DNA from: DAOMFM01 sp035429825
GTDB lineage: Bacteria; Acidobacteriota; Blastocatellia; UBA7656; JADIYM01
Length of the DNA stretch: 64,000 nt
Direction: 5' to 3'
Assembly (NCBI GenBank): GCA_044224215.1
Contig: JBGAKX010000003.1
Span: 1-64,000 of the forward strand
In this document: piece after piece, positions 1 through 8,339 of the stretch
Numbering within the stretch: the stretch's first letter is position 1
Layout of the letters: every line of letters starts with the position of its first letter
Program-made: the position numbers and the translations under genes
Notes under the pieces: model-generated
What the model saw: only the letters and a program-made list of their open reading frames with translations
Databases searched by the model: none
What the model was told of the DNA's origin: nothing

Positions 1-442
1 AGTACCCGTGCGAGTCGTCGAGATGGCTCGTTCTGACCGAGAGGTCGTTTGCGTAGATCCGGTACGCAACCGAGACGGGGCTCGAGGTCTTCTTCTTCGG
101 CACCCAGACGCGCCAGGTCGCCTTGTCCGTCTTTGCCCACCGGGCGGGCAGCCCGTTGACCGTGGCGGTGAAGTCCTGCAGGTGACGCTCGAATTCGCGG
201 ACGAGGTACGACCCGGGCGACCAGACGGGGAACCGTAGATCGACGAAGTCGGGCCCGTTCTTTGGCGGCACGTACGTGAAGGCGAACGAGACCGAGTACA
301 TGTGTGTCGCGGGCTCGGGCATCGACACGGAGTACACGACGGGCGCGGCCGGGGCGGCGGACTTCTGTCCGAACGCCCCGCCGGGAGTCGACGCGATGAC
401 CAGCAGGAGGGCAGCCAGCTTTCCGACGAGGGTCCGTGTCAT
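1..442 (-). CDS. M61-family peptidase, N-terminal part (runs off the window)
   Basis: Only the first 147 codons are present; the frame stays open to the window edge. The ATG lies at 442-440 and overlaps the TAA of the upstream lemA gene by one base, so the two are probably translated together. The product starts with a signal peptide (Leu-rich core, then a TPGGAFGQ cleavage region). After that comes a beta-rich segment with MPEPATHMYSV and a PVWSPGSYLVREFERHL stretch. That segment matches the N-terminal domain of M61 glycyl aminopeptidase-like proteins as I know them. The HExxH catalytic domain would lie beyond position 1, so catalytic competence cannot be judged. It is probably exported. Confidence 0.72.
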   Translation of the reverse strand, partial: MTRTLVGKLAALLLVIASTPGGAFGQKSAAPAAPVVYSVSMPEPATHMYSVSFAFTYVPPKNGPDFVDLRFPVWSPGSYLVREFERHLQDFTATVNGLPARWAKTDKATWRVWVPKKKTSSPVSVAYRIYANDLSVRTSHLDDSHGY

Positions 443-1059
443 TAGCGCGCAGGTGCCGGTGCCGGGGCGGCCGGCTTGTTCAGTTCGACCTTGGGGGCCT
501 CTTGTGCGCCCGGTGCGGACTTGAAGTACGCGTCCTCGCGCTGAAAGCCGAGCATTCCCGCAAGCAGCACGGTTGGGAACTTGCCGCGCGCCGTGTTGTA
601 GCTCTGGACGGCGGTGTTGTAGTCCTGGCGCGAGACCTTCAACCGATTCTCGGTTCCGGCGATCTCGTCTTGCAGCCGCAGCACGTTTTCGTTCGATTTC
701 AGTTCGGGATACGCCTCGGTGATGCTCAGAAACTGAATGCGCTGAAGGGCCGACGTCAGCTGGTTGTCGGCGTCGATGACTTCGCTGCGGTTGCCGCTCT
801 TGAGCGCCGTCGTCAGGCCCGCGCGTGCGTTGGCGATCGCGCCGAACACGGCCTGCTCCTGCGTAAGCGTGCCCTGAACGGCGCCGACGAGCTGCGGAAT
901 CAGGTCGGACCGCCGCTGCAGGTCGGTTTCGACGTTGGCCCACTTGGCGTCGATCGCCTCTTTCTGCGTGTAGAGCGAGTTGTAGCTGCTCACGCAGACA
1001 CCCCCGATGATCAGGGCAATGGCGACAATGACGCCGACAATGATCAGTCCCTTTGACAT
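442..1059 (-). CDS. lemA: LemA family membrane-anchored protein
   Basis: The product is 205 residues. One N-terminal transmembrane helix (about residues 4-24) is followed by the typical LemA start YNSLYTQKEAIDAKWANVE, then long amphipathic helices, and it ends in an Ala-Pro-rich tail. LemA proteins are helical-bundle proteins anchored in the inner membrane; their biochemical role is not settled. The gene lies in a minus-strand group with a TPM-domain protein, a nucleotidyltransferase-like protein and an M61 peptidase. LemA next to TPM-domain proteins is a recurrent pairing in bacteria. That pairing suggests a shared role in membrane protein quality control, which is an inference. Confidence 0.9.
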   Translation of the reverse strand: MSKGLIIVGVIVAIALIIGGVCVSSYNSLYTQKEAIDAKWANVETDLQRRSDLIPQLVGAVQGTLTQEQAVFGAIANARAGLTTALKSGNRSEVIDADNQLTSALQRIQFLSITEAYPELKSNENVLRLQDEIAGTENRLKVSRQDYNTAVQSYNTARGKFPTVLLAGMLGFQREDAYFKSAPGAQEAPKVELNKPAAPAPAPAR

Positions 1060-1122
1060 TGCGTATCTCCTTCGTGCGTGCCGGCCGCGCTCGTCACAGC
1101 CGCGGCCACGTGTCCGTCGCCG

Positions 1123-1845
1123 TCAGGCGTCGGGTATTCGATCGACCGCGTCGATGACGCGCTCGATCTGTTGGACATAGGCGCCGAACGTCGCGTGCGC
1201 CTCGGATTCGGAAAGGCTCGAATCGGACGTGAGCGCCGCAAGGATCGCTTCGAACGGCGCCGGATCGAGCTCGAATGTGCGAATCGCCCCGTAGATCGCC
1301 TTCCGGCGCGACGGAGGGCTCGTCTTGCCCGCGAGCTTGAGCGCAAACCGGAAGAACTTGGCGAACGTCCCGAGCGACGAGACGAGAAGCGCCGTGACGA
1401 GCTCGGGCGACTCGGACGCACGCGTGTAGAGATCGCGCAACCGCACGAGCTTGCCGCGCAGTTCGAACTCGACCTGGTGGCGAAGGTGCGACGTTGCGAC
1501 CTCGAGCCCGACGAACGGATCCTCGCCGTGGACGACGCGGCGGTTCTCCATCATGTCGAGAAACTCGATCGGAAAGACGTCCGATGACGCCGCGATCTCG
1601 GCCGGCGTGAAGTAGACGGGCGGCGGGTTGCCGCCTTCGGTCCATTCGTGCAGTGCGCCGCGCGCCATGCGTAGGTCCGCGGGTGTGATGTCCTTCAGAA
1701 CGACGAGGACGCGCAGACCCGTCACCGCGCCGAGGTCCGCGTCGGCGACAGCGCCGCCGTAGTGCACGATCGCGACGAGGTTCGCGCCGTGCGCGGCCTG
1801 CATCTGCTCGCGGAACTTCACAAATTCGGTGTCTTGGTCTACCAA
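1123..1845 (-). CDS. nucleotidyltransferase-like protein, degenerate active site
   Basis: About 240 residues. The start is uncertain. A TTG at 1845 overlaps the end of the TPM gene and has a GGGGGAGG stretch about 12 bases upstream; a GTG at 1821 and an ATG at 1803 are alternatives. The N-terminal part (LVAIVHYGGAVADADLG, then LRVLVVLKDI) has the pattern of a Pol-beta-type nucleotidyltransferase core. The GS-x10-DxD signature is not intact, so enzymatic activity is doubtful. The rest is helical and has no family I recognise. Its place between the TPM and lemA genes, with tight spacing, points to one transcription unit. The function is unknown. Confidence 0.6.
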   Translation of the reverse strand: MVDQDTEFVKFREQMQAAHGANLVAIVHYGGAVADADLGAVTGLRVLVVLKDITPADLRMARGALHEWTEGGNPPPVYFTPAEIAASSDVFPIEFLDMMENRRVVHGEDPFVGLEVATSHLRHQVEFELRGKLVRLRDLYTRASESPELVTALLVSSLGTFAKFFRFALKLAGKTSPPSRRKAIYGAIRTFELDPAPFEAILAALTSDSSLSESEAHATFGAYVQQIERVIDAVDRIPDA

Positions 1846-2654
1846 CTGTCGCTTGCGCCTCCCCCGCCAAAGTCGCCGCCGCCGCCGAATCCGCCCCAGT
1901 CGCTCCCGCCGCCGCCTCCACCGCCCCACGAGCTGCCTGACGATCCACCGCCCCAGCCGCCCATCGGAATGAAGAACGGGCCGCCGAACCGTCGCCGGCG
2001 TCCGCCCCGTCCGCCTCCCTGGTTCGACTTGATGATAGCGATGACGACAAAGAGTACGAACACGAGAACGAACAGCGCCACCAGTTTTTCGCTGGCGGAG
2101 GATGTTCCCTGGGAGCGTTCGACGACGGCCCGCTTCTGATCGATACCTTCGATCGAGATGCCCTTCTTGGCCGCGATCGTCGCGAGCACCGATTCGAGCG
2201 TGACAGAGAGGCCGCCACCGTAATCTCCGCCGGCAAAGTAGGGCCGAGCCGAGCGAAGGATCGAACCGGCGACGCCGTCGGTGATTTCGTCTTCGAGGTG
2301 GCGGCTGACTTCGATGTCCGACTTGCGATCGTTGGGGGCGAGAAGGATCAGGACGCCTTCGGCTTCCTGGCCGCCGCCGATTCCCCACGTGCGGCCGATC
2401 TGGAGGCCGACGTCGCGGATGTCACGTCCGTCGAGCGACGCGACGGTGACGACGGCGACATCGATGTTGGTCGCGGCGCGGAAGTTCCGCGACATCGTCT
2501 CCATGCGGTCGCGGTTCTTGGCGTCCACGACGTTGGCAAAGTCGTTGACGAATCCGGTCGGCGCGGCGGGAATCCTGAACTGGGCGGCTGCGATGGCCGC
2601 GAGCGCGAGAGTGACCCCGAGCACAAGCGCGCTGCGATTCACGATGCGGAGCAC
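1839..2654 (-). CDS. TPM-domain protein (YgcG/Psb32 type) with Gly-rich C terminus
   Basis: I place the start at a GTG at 2654 (or 2642), because an N-terminal signal peptide (LVLGVTLALAAIAAAQ) then follows directly. An open frame extends further upstream through palindromic DNA but looks non-coding. The TPM domain spans about residues 30-165 (FVNDFANVVD, then MSRNFRAATNIDVAVVTV). After it come one transmembrane segment (LVALFVLVFVLFVVIAII) and a tail very rich in Gly, Ser and Trp. This layout is that of the YgcG family. These proteins sit in the membrane with the TPM domain outside and are often neighbours of LemA, as here. Their exact function is not established. Confidence 0.85.
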   Translation of the reverse strand: MLRIVNRSALVLGVTLALAAIAAAQFRIPAAPTGFVNDFANVVDAKNRDRMETMSRNFRAATNIDVAVVTVASLDGRDIRDVGLQIGRTWGIGGGQEAEGVLILLAPNDRKSDIEVSRHLEDEITDGVAGSILRSARPYFAGGDYGGGLSVTLESVLATIAAKKGISIEGIDQKRAVVERSQGTSSASEKLVALFVLVFVLFVVIAIIKSNQGGGRGGRRRRFGGPFFIPMGGWGGGSSGSSWGGGGGGGSDWGGFGGGGDFGGGGASDSW

Positions 2655-2743
2655 ATTGTGAGCATACCATTGCTGCGAGTGGCGCGGGTCGCTCCACGCC
2701 GCCCAGTCGCGCGAGCCGGCGAAGCCGGCGTCTCTCTCGATAG

Positions 2744-2942
2744 CCCCGGGTGAAGCGAGCGCGCGCGCGAGCGAACCCGGGGACGACTCTCGAAATCGCG
2801 CGAGCCCGCGCAGCCGGCGGCTCATCGCGCAAGAGCCGCCCGCTTACGCGGGCTCGGCCCGGTTTTCGGACTGTCACCCACGGTTCCGGTCGCGCTGCTC
2901 CCTCCACCGTGGGCTCGTTGCCGAGTCGCCCGCTGCGCGGGC
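2744..2942. repeat. cluster of intergenic palindromes
   Basis: The 308-base gap between the TPM gene and the ZIP gene holds no gene I can support but is full of inverted repeats. CCCCGGGT (2744-2751) pairs with ACCCGGGG (2775-2782). GCCCGC/GCGGGC forms a hairpin at 2838-2853. CCCACGGT (2877-2884) pairs with ACCGTGGG (2906-2913). A second GCCCGC/GCGGGC hairpin lies at 2928-2942. No T-run follows any of them, so a classical terminator is unlikely. They look like REP-type or MITE-like debris. Confidence 0.6.
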
Positions 2943-2962
2943 TGACGGCAGGGCGACCTTGC

Positions 2963-3709
2963 TTAATGCAGATGCAACGCCGACAGCCCGAGGTCGATCA
3001 GGTAATAAAGCGCGACGCCGAGAAACACCACGACCGCCGTACGATGCCCCTCGCGCAGATTGACCTCGGGGATGAGATCAGACGCCGCGACATACAACGT
3101 CACCCCCGCCGAGAACGGCAGTGTGTACGGCGCGATGTTCGCCGCCGAGACCACCGTCGCCACGCCGAGCAGGGTGGCTGCGCCGATGAGCACCGTCGCC
3201 TTCCTCGCGGCGGCAGGTCCGCGGCCCGACGCGAGAACGATCGACGCGACGGTGAAGCCCTCGGGGAGCTTGTGGAGCAGGATCGCCAGAAAGACGAGCA
3301 GTCCGAGCTTGAAATCGACGACAAAGCCCGACCCGATCGAGATGCCGTCAAAGAACGTGTGGATCGCGAGCGCGCCGACGGCCGTGTAGGCCACGCGCGA
3401 GTCGAGCATCTCCTCGTGCGTCTCTTCGCCGAAGTGGAAGTGCGGGGCCACCGTGTGTTCGACCAACTGTACGAGCAGGTAACCGCACAGCAACAGGACC
3501 CAAGGCGTTCGCGAACCGCCCGGCCAGAGCTCGAGCGCCTCGGGCATGACCTCGACGAACACGGCCGCGAGCATGAAACCGGCCCCGAGTGCCACCAGGA
3601 GGTGGATCCCGAGCTTGTTCAGGCCTTTGCGGGATGTGAGCCACAGTCCGCCCGCAACGTTGGCGGCGGCAGCTATGAGGCCGAACGCGAGAATTGTGGC
3701 GATCCGCAT
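2963..3709 (-). CDS. ZIP family divalent metal transporter
   Basis: The product is 248 residues with about eight hydrophobic segments. The signature ZIP motifs are visible: HTFFDGISIGSGF in one membrane helix and HKLPEGFTVASI in the next, which carry the His, Asp and Glu metal ligands of the family. A His-rich loop (HFHFGEETHEE) between earlier helices is also typical. ZIP proteins move zinc, iron or manganese into the cytoplasm; the metal cannot be told from the sequence. It stands alone, with palindromes downstream and the divergent mraZ promoter region upstream. Confidence 0.9.
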   Translation of the reverse strand: MRIATILAFGLIAAAANVAGGLWLTSRKGLNKLGIHLLVALGAGFMLAAVFVEVMPEALELWPGGSRTPWVLLLCGYLLVQLVEHTVAPHFHFGEETHEEMLDSRVAYTAVGALAIHTFFDGISIGSGFVVDFKLGLLVFLAILLHKLPEGFTVASIVLASGRGPAAARKATVLIGAATLLGVATVVSAANIAPYTLPFSAGVTLYVAASDLIPEVNLREGHRTAVVVFLGVALYYLIDLGLSALHLH

Positions 3710-3915
3710 GTAACTCGAGATCCCGTCGGAAAGGGCGCCATCTTACCATACGGGGTGTTTTGGGCATGAATTTTCATGGTCGCCGGTCGCGGAGCGCAAG
3801 AATATGTTAATATTGGCAGCTAGTTACGTCTCGCCATGAATGTACGACGTGAAGAAAACCTCCGCAGATCACTCACCATGGCGGGGATAACTCATGTCGG
3901 CTCAAAAATTTCCGC

Positions 3916-3944
3916 TTGACACCCCCTCCCCCCAGCAGTAAAGT
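3916..3944 (+). promoter_or_regulatory. sigma-70-type promoter of the dcw cluster
   Basis: A perfect TTGACA (3916-3921) and TAAAGT (3939-3944) are separated by exactly 17 bases. It sits 114 bases upstream of mraZ and directly before the MraZ-type boxes. The rest of the 348-base gap between the ZIP gene and mraZ is somewhat AT-richer, and I see no gene in it. Confidence 0.7.
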
Positions 3945-3953
3945 CTCCCCCAC

Positions 3954-3980
3954 GTGGAGCAAAGTGGAGAAAAGTGGATT
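3954..3980 (+). promoter_or_regulatory. three MraZ-type operator boxes
   Basis: GTGGA occurs at 3954, 3964 and 3974, in perfect 10-base phase (GTGGAGCAAA, GTGGAGAAAA, GTGGATTCTC). Direct repeats of this kind upstream of mraZ are the known binding sites through which MraZ represses its own operon. Here they lie just downstream of the -10 element, which fits repression. Confidence 0.7.
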
Positions 3981-4057
3981 CTCGGTAGCGATCACCGTTC
4001 GAACAATCGAACATCGGAATTTGGCGCGAATCAGCACCTCTCCCGCCCGGAATCGTC

Positions 4058-4504
4058 ATGCTTCGTGGGAATTACACAGCACGGGTGGATGCAAAGGGGC
4101 GACTCAAGGTCCCGTCGGGATATCTGCGGGACATCGAGAAACGCTGGGGTCGCGAGGTCTATGTCACGAGTCTGACCGGTGATTGCGCAAGGATCTATCC
4201 GCTTCCCGAGTGGGGATCCATCGAAGAGCGGCTTGCACTGCTGCCCTCCCTGGATCCGGCGAAGCGAAAGTTTTTGGACCGAACGAACTACTACGGGCAG
4301 GTAGGCGAACTCGACGGGCAGGGGCGGGTGGTCATCCACCCGCTTCTGAGGTCCTCCGCCGAACTCCTTCCGGACACGGGTGTTGCGGTCCTCGGCTATT
4401 TGACATATCTGGAAGTCTGGTGCCTGGATCGGTTCAAGGCGCGTCTCGCCGCTGAACCGTTTACCGATGATGACGCGGCCGCGCTCGCGCGGCTCGGCAT
4501 CTAG
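4058..4504 (+). CDS. mraZ: transcriptional regulator MraZ
   Basis: The product is 148 residues with two SpoVT-AbrB-like DNA-binding repeats. The first is MLRGNYTARVDAKGRLKVPS; the second contains YYGQVGELDGQGRVVIHP. MraZ binds direct repeats upstream of its own gene and controls the division and cell-wall cluster. It is the first gene of that cluster here, three bases before rsmH. The length and the paired DAKGR/DGQGR motifs are normal for the family. No good ribosome-binding site is visible upstream of the ATG. Confidence 0.97.
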   Translation: MLRGNYTARVDAKGRLKVPSGYLRDIEKRWGREVYVTSLTGDCARIYPLPEWGSIEERLALLPSLDPAKRKFLDRTNYYGQVGELDGQGRVVIHPLLRSSAELLPDTGVAVLGYLTYLEVWCLDRFKARLAAEPFTDDDAAALARLGI

Positions 4505-4506
4505 CG

Positions 4507-5445
4507 GTGTCCGCTGCCGGGAGGCACACGCCGGTTCTCACCGGCGAGGTCCTCACGGCACTCGCGCCCGAGCGCGGAGGCCTCTTCATCGATTGCACGC
4601 TGGGAATGGGCGGGCATTCGGAGGCTCTTCTGCAGGCGAACGAGGGGGTTCGCGTCCTCGGGATCGACCGCGACGCCGAGAGTATCGCGCTCGCAACGGA
4701 GCGGCTGGCTCAATTCGGAGAACGGTTTACGGCCGTGCACGCCGACTACCGGGAGATCGGGACGCTCGTGGAGGCTCGGGGGGAGCCGGCGGCGGGGGTA
4801 CTCGCGGATTTCGGAATCTCGAGCTATCAGCTCGACGAAGCCGACCGCGGATTCGCCTTCGCGCACGACGCGCCGCTCGACATGAGGATGGACAGGTCGC
4901 AGGGGGTGACTGCGGCCGACCTCGTGAACTCGCTCCCGGACGCTGAGCTCGCCGATATCATTTATAGATACGGCGAGGAGCGGGCGTCACGGCGGATCGC
5001 TCGGGCGATCTGCCGTGCGAGGGAGCGCGGGCCGATCCGCACGACGCGCGAACTGGCAGAGATCGTCGCCCGCGCAAGCGGCATCCCGCGCCACAAACAG
5101 CGCATCCATCCCGCCACCAGGACTTTCCAGGCACTGAGGATCGCGGTCAACGACGAGCTGTCGGGCCTCGACCGGTTCCTCGGCGACGCGGTGGACGCCC
5201 TCGCAAGCCCGGGCGGCCGAATCGCGGTGATCTCCTTTCATTCGCTCGAAGATCGAATCGTCAAGCAGACATTCAACGCTCTTTCAGGTCAATGCTCCTG
5301 TCCTCCGGGTCTTCCCATCTGCGCTTGCGGCGCACGGAAGATCGTTCGGGTCCTGACACGTCGTCCCGTCACGGCCTCGGAGCAGGAGACAGACACAAAC
5401 CCTCGCGCACGAAGCGCAAAACTGCGGGCCGCGGAACGCCTCTAG
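4507..5445 (+). CDS. rsmH: 16S rRNA (cytosine-1402 N4)-methyltransferase RsmH
   Basis: The product is 312 residues with a GTG start two bases after the mraZ stop. It opens with HTPVLTGEVLTAL, followed by the SAM-binding DCTLGMGGHSEALL and GIDRDAESIALA, all typical of RsmH. A C-terminal Cys-rich stretch (QCSCPPGLPICACG) is also family-typical. The enzyme methylates C1402 of 16S rRNA with S-adenosylmethionine in the cytoplasm. Its position after mraZ is the conserved one. Confidence 0.97.
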   Translation: MSAAGRHTPVLTGEVLTALAPERGGLFIDCTLGMGGHSEALLQANEGVRVLGIDRDAESIALATERLAQFGERFTAVHADYREIGTLVEARGEPAAGVLADFGISSYQLDEADRGFAFAHDAPLDMRMDRSQGVTAADLVNSLPDAELADIIYRYGEERASRRIARAICRARERGPIRTTRELAEIVARASGIPRHKQRIHPATRTFQALRIAVNDELSGLDRFLGDAVDALASPGGRIAVISFHSLEDRIVKQTFNALSGQCSCPPGLPICACGARKIVRVLTRRPVTASEQETDTNPRARSAKLRAAERL

Positions 5446-5574
5446 CCAGAACGTCGCACCACGGCCCTGATTCGCAGATTGAACTCATCGGCGTCCTCGG
5501 CACGGCCGCGAGACGCCTCGATACGATCCACGAGCTTGCACGCGGCCCCCGGCCAGAGGGGAGGCATTCAGCGC

Positions 5575-6108
5575 ATGGCAGAGCAGTACTACTACAACAA
5601 GCGAATCCACAACGCCCCGATCCGGCGCCGGCTCGACCGCCGTTTCGTGTCGTGGGTGATGATCGCGGCGTGCATCGGCGCGGTGATCGCATCGGGCTTT
5701 GTCTTCAGCGCGAAGTGCCACTTTGAGGCCGTAGCGCTGGGGTACCTGACCCAGCAGCAACGGACCGCGCTCGACGAGCAGACCGAGCGGCGCCGTCAGC
5801 TCGAGCTCGAGCGGGCACGTGCTCTCGCGCCCGAGGAGCTCGAACAGCGCGCGCGCCGCGTCGGACTTCGCAATCCGGAGCCTCTCGTGCCGCAGGCCGA
5901 GAGCGCGGCGAATGGAGGCCGTCCGGCTGCCGCGACGTCAAACGGCGCCGCCGCGAGCGCGCGCCGTGCGCCCAAGTCCGACCCGGCCGACGCCGACACC
6001 GTGCGCGTTTCCGATCCCGCGGCGGATCCGTCCGCGCCCGCGACGCGCCCCGCAGCCCAGCCCGCGGCGACGGACTCGACCGGCCTGCGCAAGGCGACAC
6101 AGTACTGA
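5575..6108 (+). CDS. ftsL: FtsL-like division protein
   Basis: The product is 177 residues. I choose the ATG at 5575 because GAGGGGAGG lies about 11 bases upstream; the frame is open further upstream but lacks such a site. A short basic cytoplasmic stretch is followed by one membrane helix (FVSWVMIAACIGAVIASGFV). Next comes a Gln/Glu/Arg-rich segment suited to a coiled coil, with LGYLTQQQRTALDEQTERRR near its start, and then a disordered Ala-Pro-Ser-rich tail. FtsL sequences diverge strongly. The assignment rests on topology and on the slot between rsmH and ftsI, where ftsL is normally found. It would act in the divisome with FtsQ and FtsI. Confidence 0.72.
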   Translation: MAEQYYYNKRIHNAPIRRRLDRRFVSWVMIAACIGAVIASGFVFSAKCHFEAVALGYLTQQQRTALDEQTERRRQLELERARALAPEELEQRARRVGLRNPEPLVPQAESAANGGRPAAATSNGAAASARRAPKSDPADADTVRVSDPAADPSAPATRPAAQPAATDSTGLRKATQY

Positions 6109-6110
6109 TC

Positions 6111-8120
6111 ATGAAGAAGCGCCACGCATCGACACAGGAACGGCTCGCGGTGATCGCCGTGATCCTCGTCCTGTGGATGTGCGGCGTCGGGGCGCGGCTG
6201 GTCCACCTGCAGGTCTACCAGCACGGCTGGCTCGAAGCGCGCGCCATCCGCCAGCAGGAGCGCACGGTCGAAGTAACCGCGACGCGCGGCCGGATCGTCG
6301 ACCGGCGCGGCCGCGAGCTCGCGCGTTCCGTCGAGGCGCCATCCGTCTACGCAACGCTCTCGGACATCAAGGATCCAAAGACGGTCGCGCGGCAACTCGC
6401 CAAGCTGCTCGGCGTGCCGGAACAGACGCTCCTCGAACGGCTCACGTGCGATCGCTCGTTCGTGTGTCTCAAGCGCAAGGTCGACAAGCCGATTGCCGAC
6501 GCGGTGGCGGCGCTCAAGATCGACGGCATCGAGTTCGTCCAGGAGATGAAGCGGTTCTACCCCAAGAACGAGCTCGGCTCGCACGTTCTCGGGTTCGTCG
6601 GCGCCGACGGCGAAGGCCTGAGCGGCCTCGAGCAGACCTTTGACGAACAGATGCATGGCCGCGACGGCCGCGCGATTCTCGCAACTGACGCGCGCCAGCA
6701 GATCTACGACGCGTCGGAGATCGCTCCGACGCCCGGCAACGACATCCAGTTGACGATCGACGAGATCGCGCAATACCGCGTCGAGCAGGCGCTCGCCGAG
6801 GGCGTGCGCGCGTCGGGCGCGAACTGGGGCATCGCCATCGTCATTCGTCCGCAGACGGGCGAGATTCTGGCGCTCGCAAACTATCCGACGTTCGACGCGA
6901 ACGACTTTGGAAAGGCGGCCGACGACGTGCGCCGCAACCGGGCGGTCGAAGCAGTGTTCGAACCGGGCTCGGTGTTCAAGATCGTTCCGTACTCGGGCTG
7001 CATCGACCGCGGCCTGATCACGCCGTCGACGATGATCGACTGCCAGTTCGGGGAGATCAACGTCAACGGCCGCATCGTTCACGACCATCCCTTCGGCACG
7101 ATGAAGGCGTCTGACGCGCTTGCGCTCAGCTCCAACGTGGCGGCGATCAAAATGGGGATGAAGCTCGGAAACGCGCAGCTTTACGACTACATCCGCAGCT
7201 ACGGCTTTGGTGCAAAGACAGGTGTCGAGGTTCCCGGCGAATCGGCCGGTCTCGTCGAACCGCTCGCCCAGTGGAACCCGACGACGATCGGATCGATCCC
7301 GATGGGTCACGAGGTCGGCGTGACAGCGCTGCAGGAAGTGGCGGCGATGGCGGCACTTGCGAACGGCGGCGTCTGGGTTCGACCTCATCTCGTCCAGCGC
7401 ATCGTTTCTCCATCCGGTCAGATCATCAGCGAGACCCAGGCGGATTCACGGCGGGTCGTTTCCACCGAGACAGCTCAGATGATGACCGGCATGCTCGAGG
7501 GCGTCGTCGTGCACGGCACAGCCCGACACGCAAACCTCGGCAACCTGGGCGCCGCCGGCAAGACCGGCACCGCGCAGAAGATCGACCCGCGCAGCCATCG
7601 GTACTCGCAGACAAAGTACACCGCCAGCTTCTGCGGCTATGCGCCGGCCGAGGCGCCCGAGCTCGCGTGCATCGTCGTTCTCGACGAGCCGCACGCGGGC
7701 GGTCACACGGGCGGGGCGACGGCTGCTCCGATCTTTGGCAAGATCCTCGACGACCTGTTCGGCGACTACGCGATTCCGCTCGAGACGCCACAGACCGGCA
7801 GACAGGTCGAGATCGCCGCGGCCCAGGGCGTGGAGCGCCGTGGCCTCGAGATGGCCGCGGTCGCGCCCGCGGCCCCGCCTCCAGCGCCGGTTCCCGTTCC
7901 AGAGGGACCCGAAATCCAGGTCGTCGCCGCGAACAACGACAAGCGCGGCATCGTCGTGCCGGATCTCGCCGGAAAGGGGCTGCGTTCGGCCACGGCTGCC
8001 GGTCTCGACGCGGGGCTGATCGTCGAGGCGCGCGGATCGGGCGTGGTCCTCAGACAACGTCCCCTCGCGGGGACGGTGGTGTCGCCAGGCACCGTGCTCA
8101 GCGTGGAGCTGGGCAGATAG
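6111..8120 (+). CDS. ftsI: septal peptidoglycan transpeptidase FtsI (PBP3) with a PASTA domain
   Basis: The product is 669 residues. An N-terminal membrane helix (about 12-32) is followed by the PBP dimerisation region and the transpeptidase domain. The three active-site motifs are intact: SVFK (Ser287-Lys290), SSN (340-342) and KTG (484-486). A single PASTA domain ends the protein (about 613-669, starting GIVVPDLAGKGLRSA). That feature is absent from enterobacterial FtsI and common in sporulation-type and delta-proteobacterial-like PBPs. The ATG is three bases after the ftsL stop. It cross-links septal peptidoglycan with FtsW. Confidence 0.96.
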   Translation: MKKRHASTQERLAVIAVILVLWMCGVGARLVHLQVYQHGWLEARAIRQQERTVEVTATRGRIVDRRGRELARSVEAPSVYATLSDIKDPKTVARQLAKLLGVPEQTLLERLTCDRSFVCLKRKVDKPIADAVAALKIDGIEFVQEMKRFYPKNELGSHVLGFVGADGEGLSGLEQTFDEQMHGRDGRAILATDARQQIYDASEIAPTPGNDIQLTIDEIAQYRVEQALAEGVRASGANWGIAIVIRPQTGEILALANYPTFDANDFGKAADDVRRNRAVEAVFEPGSVFKIVPYSGCIDRGLITPSTMIDCQFGEINVNGRIVHDHPFGTMKASDALALSSNVAAIKMGMKLGNAQLYDYIRSYGFGAKTGVEVPGESAGLVEPLAQWNPTTIGSIPMGHEVGVTALQEVAAMAALANGGVWVRPHLVQRIVSPSGQIISETQADSRRVVSTETAQMMTGMLEGVVVHGTARHANLGNLGAAGKTGTAQKIDPRSHRYSQTKYTASFCGYAPAEAPELACIVVLDEPHAGGHTGGATAAPIFGKILDDLFGDYAIPLETPQTGRQVEIAAAQGVERRGLEMAAVAPAAPPPAPVPVPEGPEIQVVAANNDKRGIVVPDLAGKGLRSATAAGLDAGLIVEARGSGVVLRQRPLAGTVVSPGTVLSVELGR

Positions 8121-8177
8121 ATCTTTTGAATTACGCGACCGGGAGCGCCGTGACGGGCGACCGGTTCGCAACAAGAT

Positions 8178-8258
8178 ACTGCGCGGATCGAGGGGCGGCC
8201 TCATGTTCGCTCACGTCCGTAACCCCGAAGCTGAGGGGCCGCGTCCGATCCGCGCAGT
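8178..8258. repeat. long inverted repeat between ftsI and murE
   Basis: ACTGCGCGGATCG (8178-8190) and CGATCCGCGCAGT (8246-8258) are perfect 13-base inverted copies with a 55-base spacer. They lie in a 219-base gap that breaks the otherwise tight cluster. No T-run follows, so I read it as a palindromic insertion or an mRNA structure rather than a terminator. Confidence 0.55.
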
Positions 8259-8339
8259 CGATTTCGAGAGCCAGGGCCAGAGTCGGGGCCACCGTCAGTG
8301 CCACACAATCAGTGTTGGCGATTCCCAGGGAGCAAGAAC

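Noticed and set aside
5796..7388. A 530-codon minus-strand frame across ftsL and ftsI
   Set aside because: Antisense shadow; the sense strand encodes an FtsI with all catalytic motifs.
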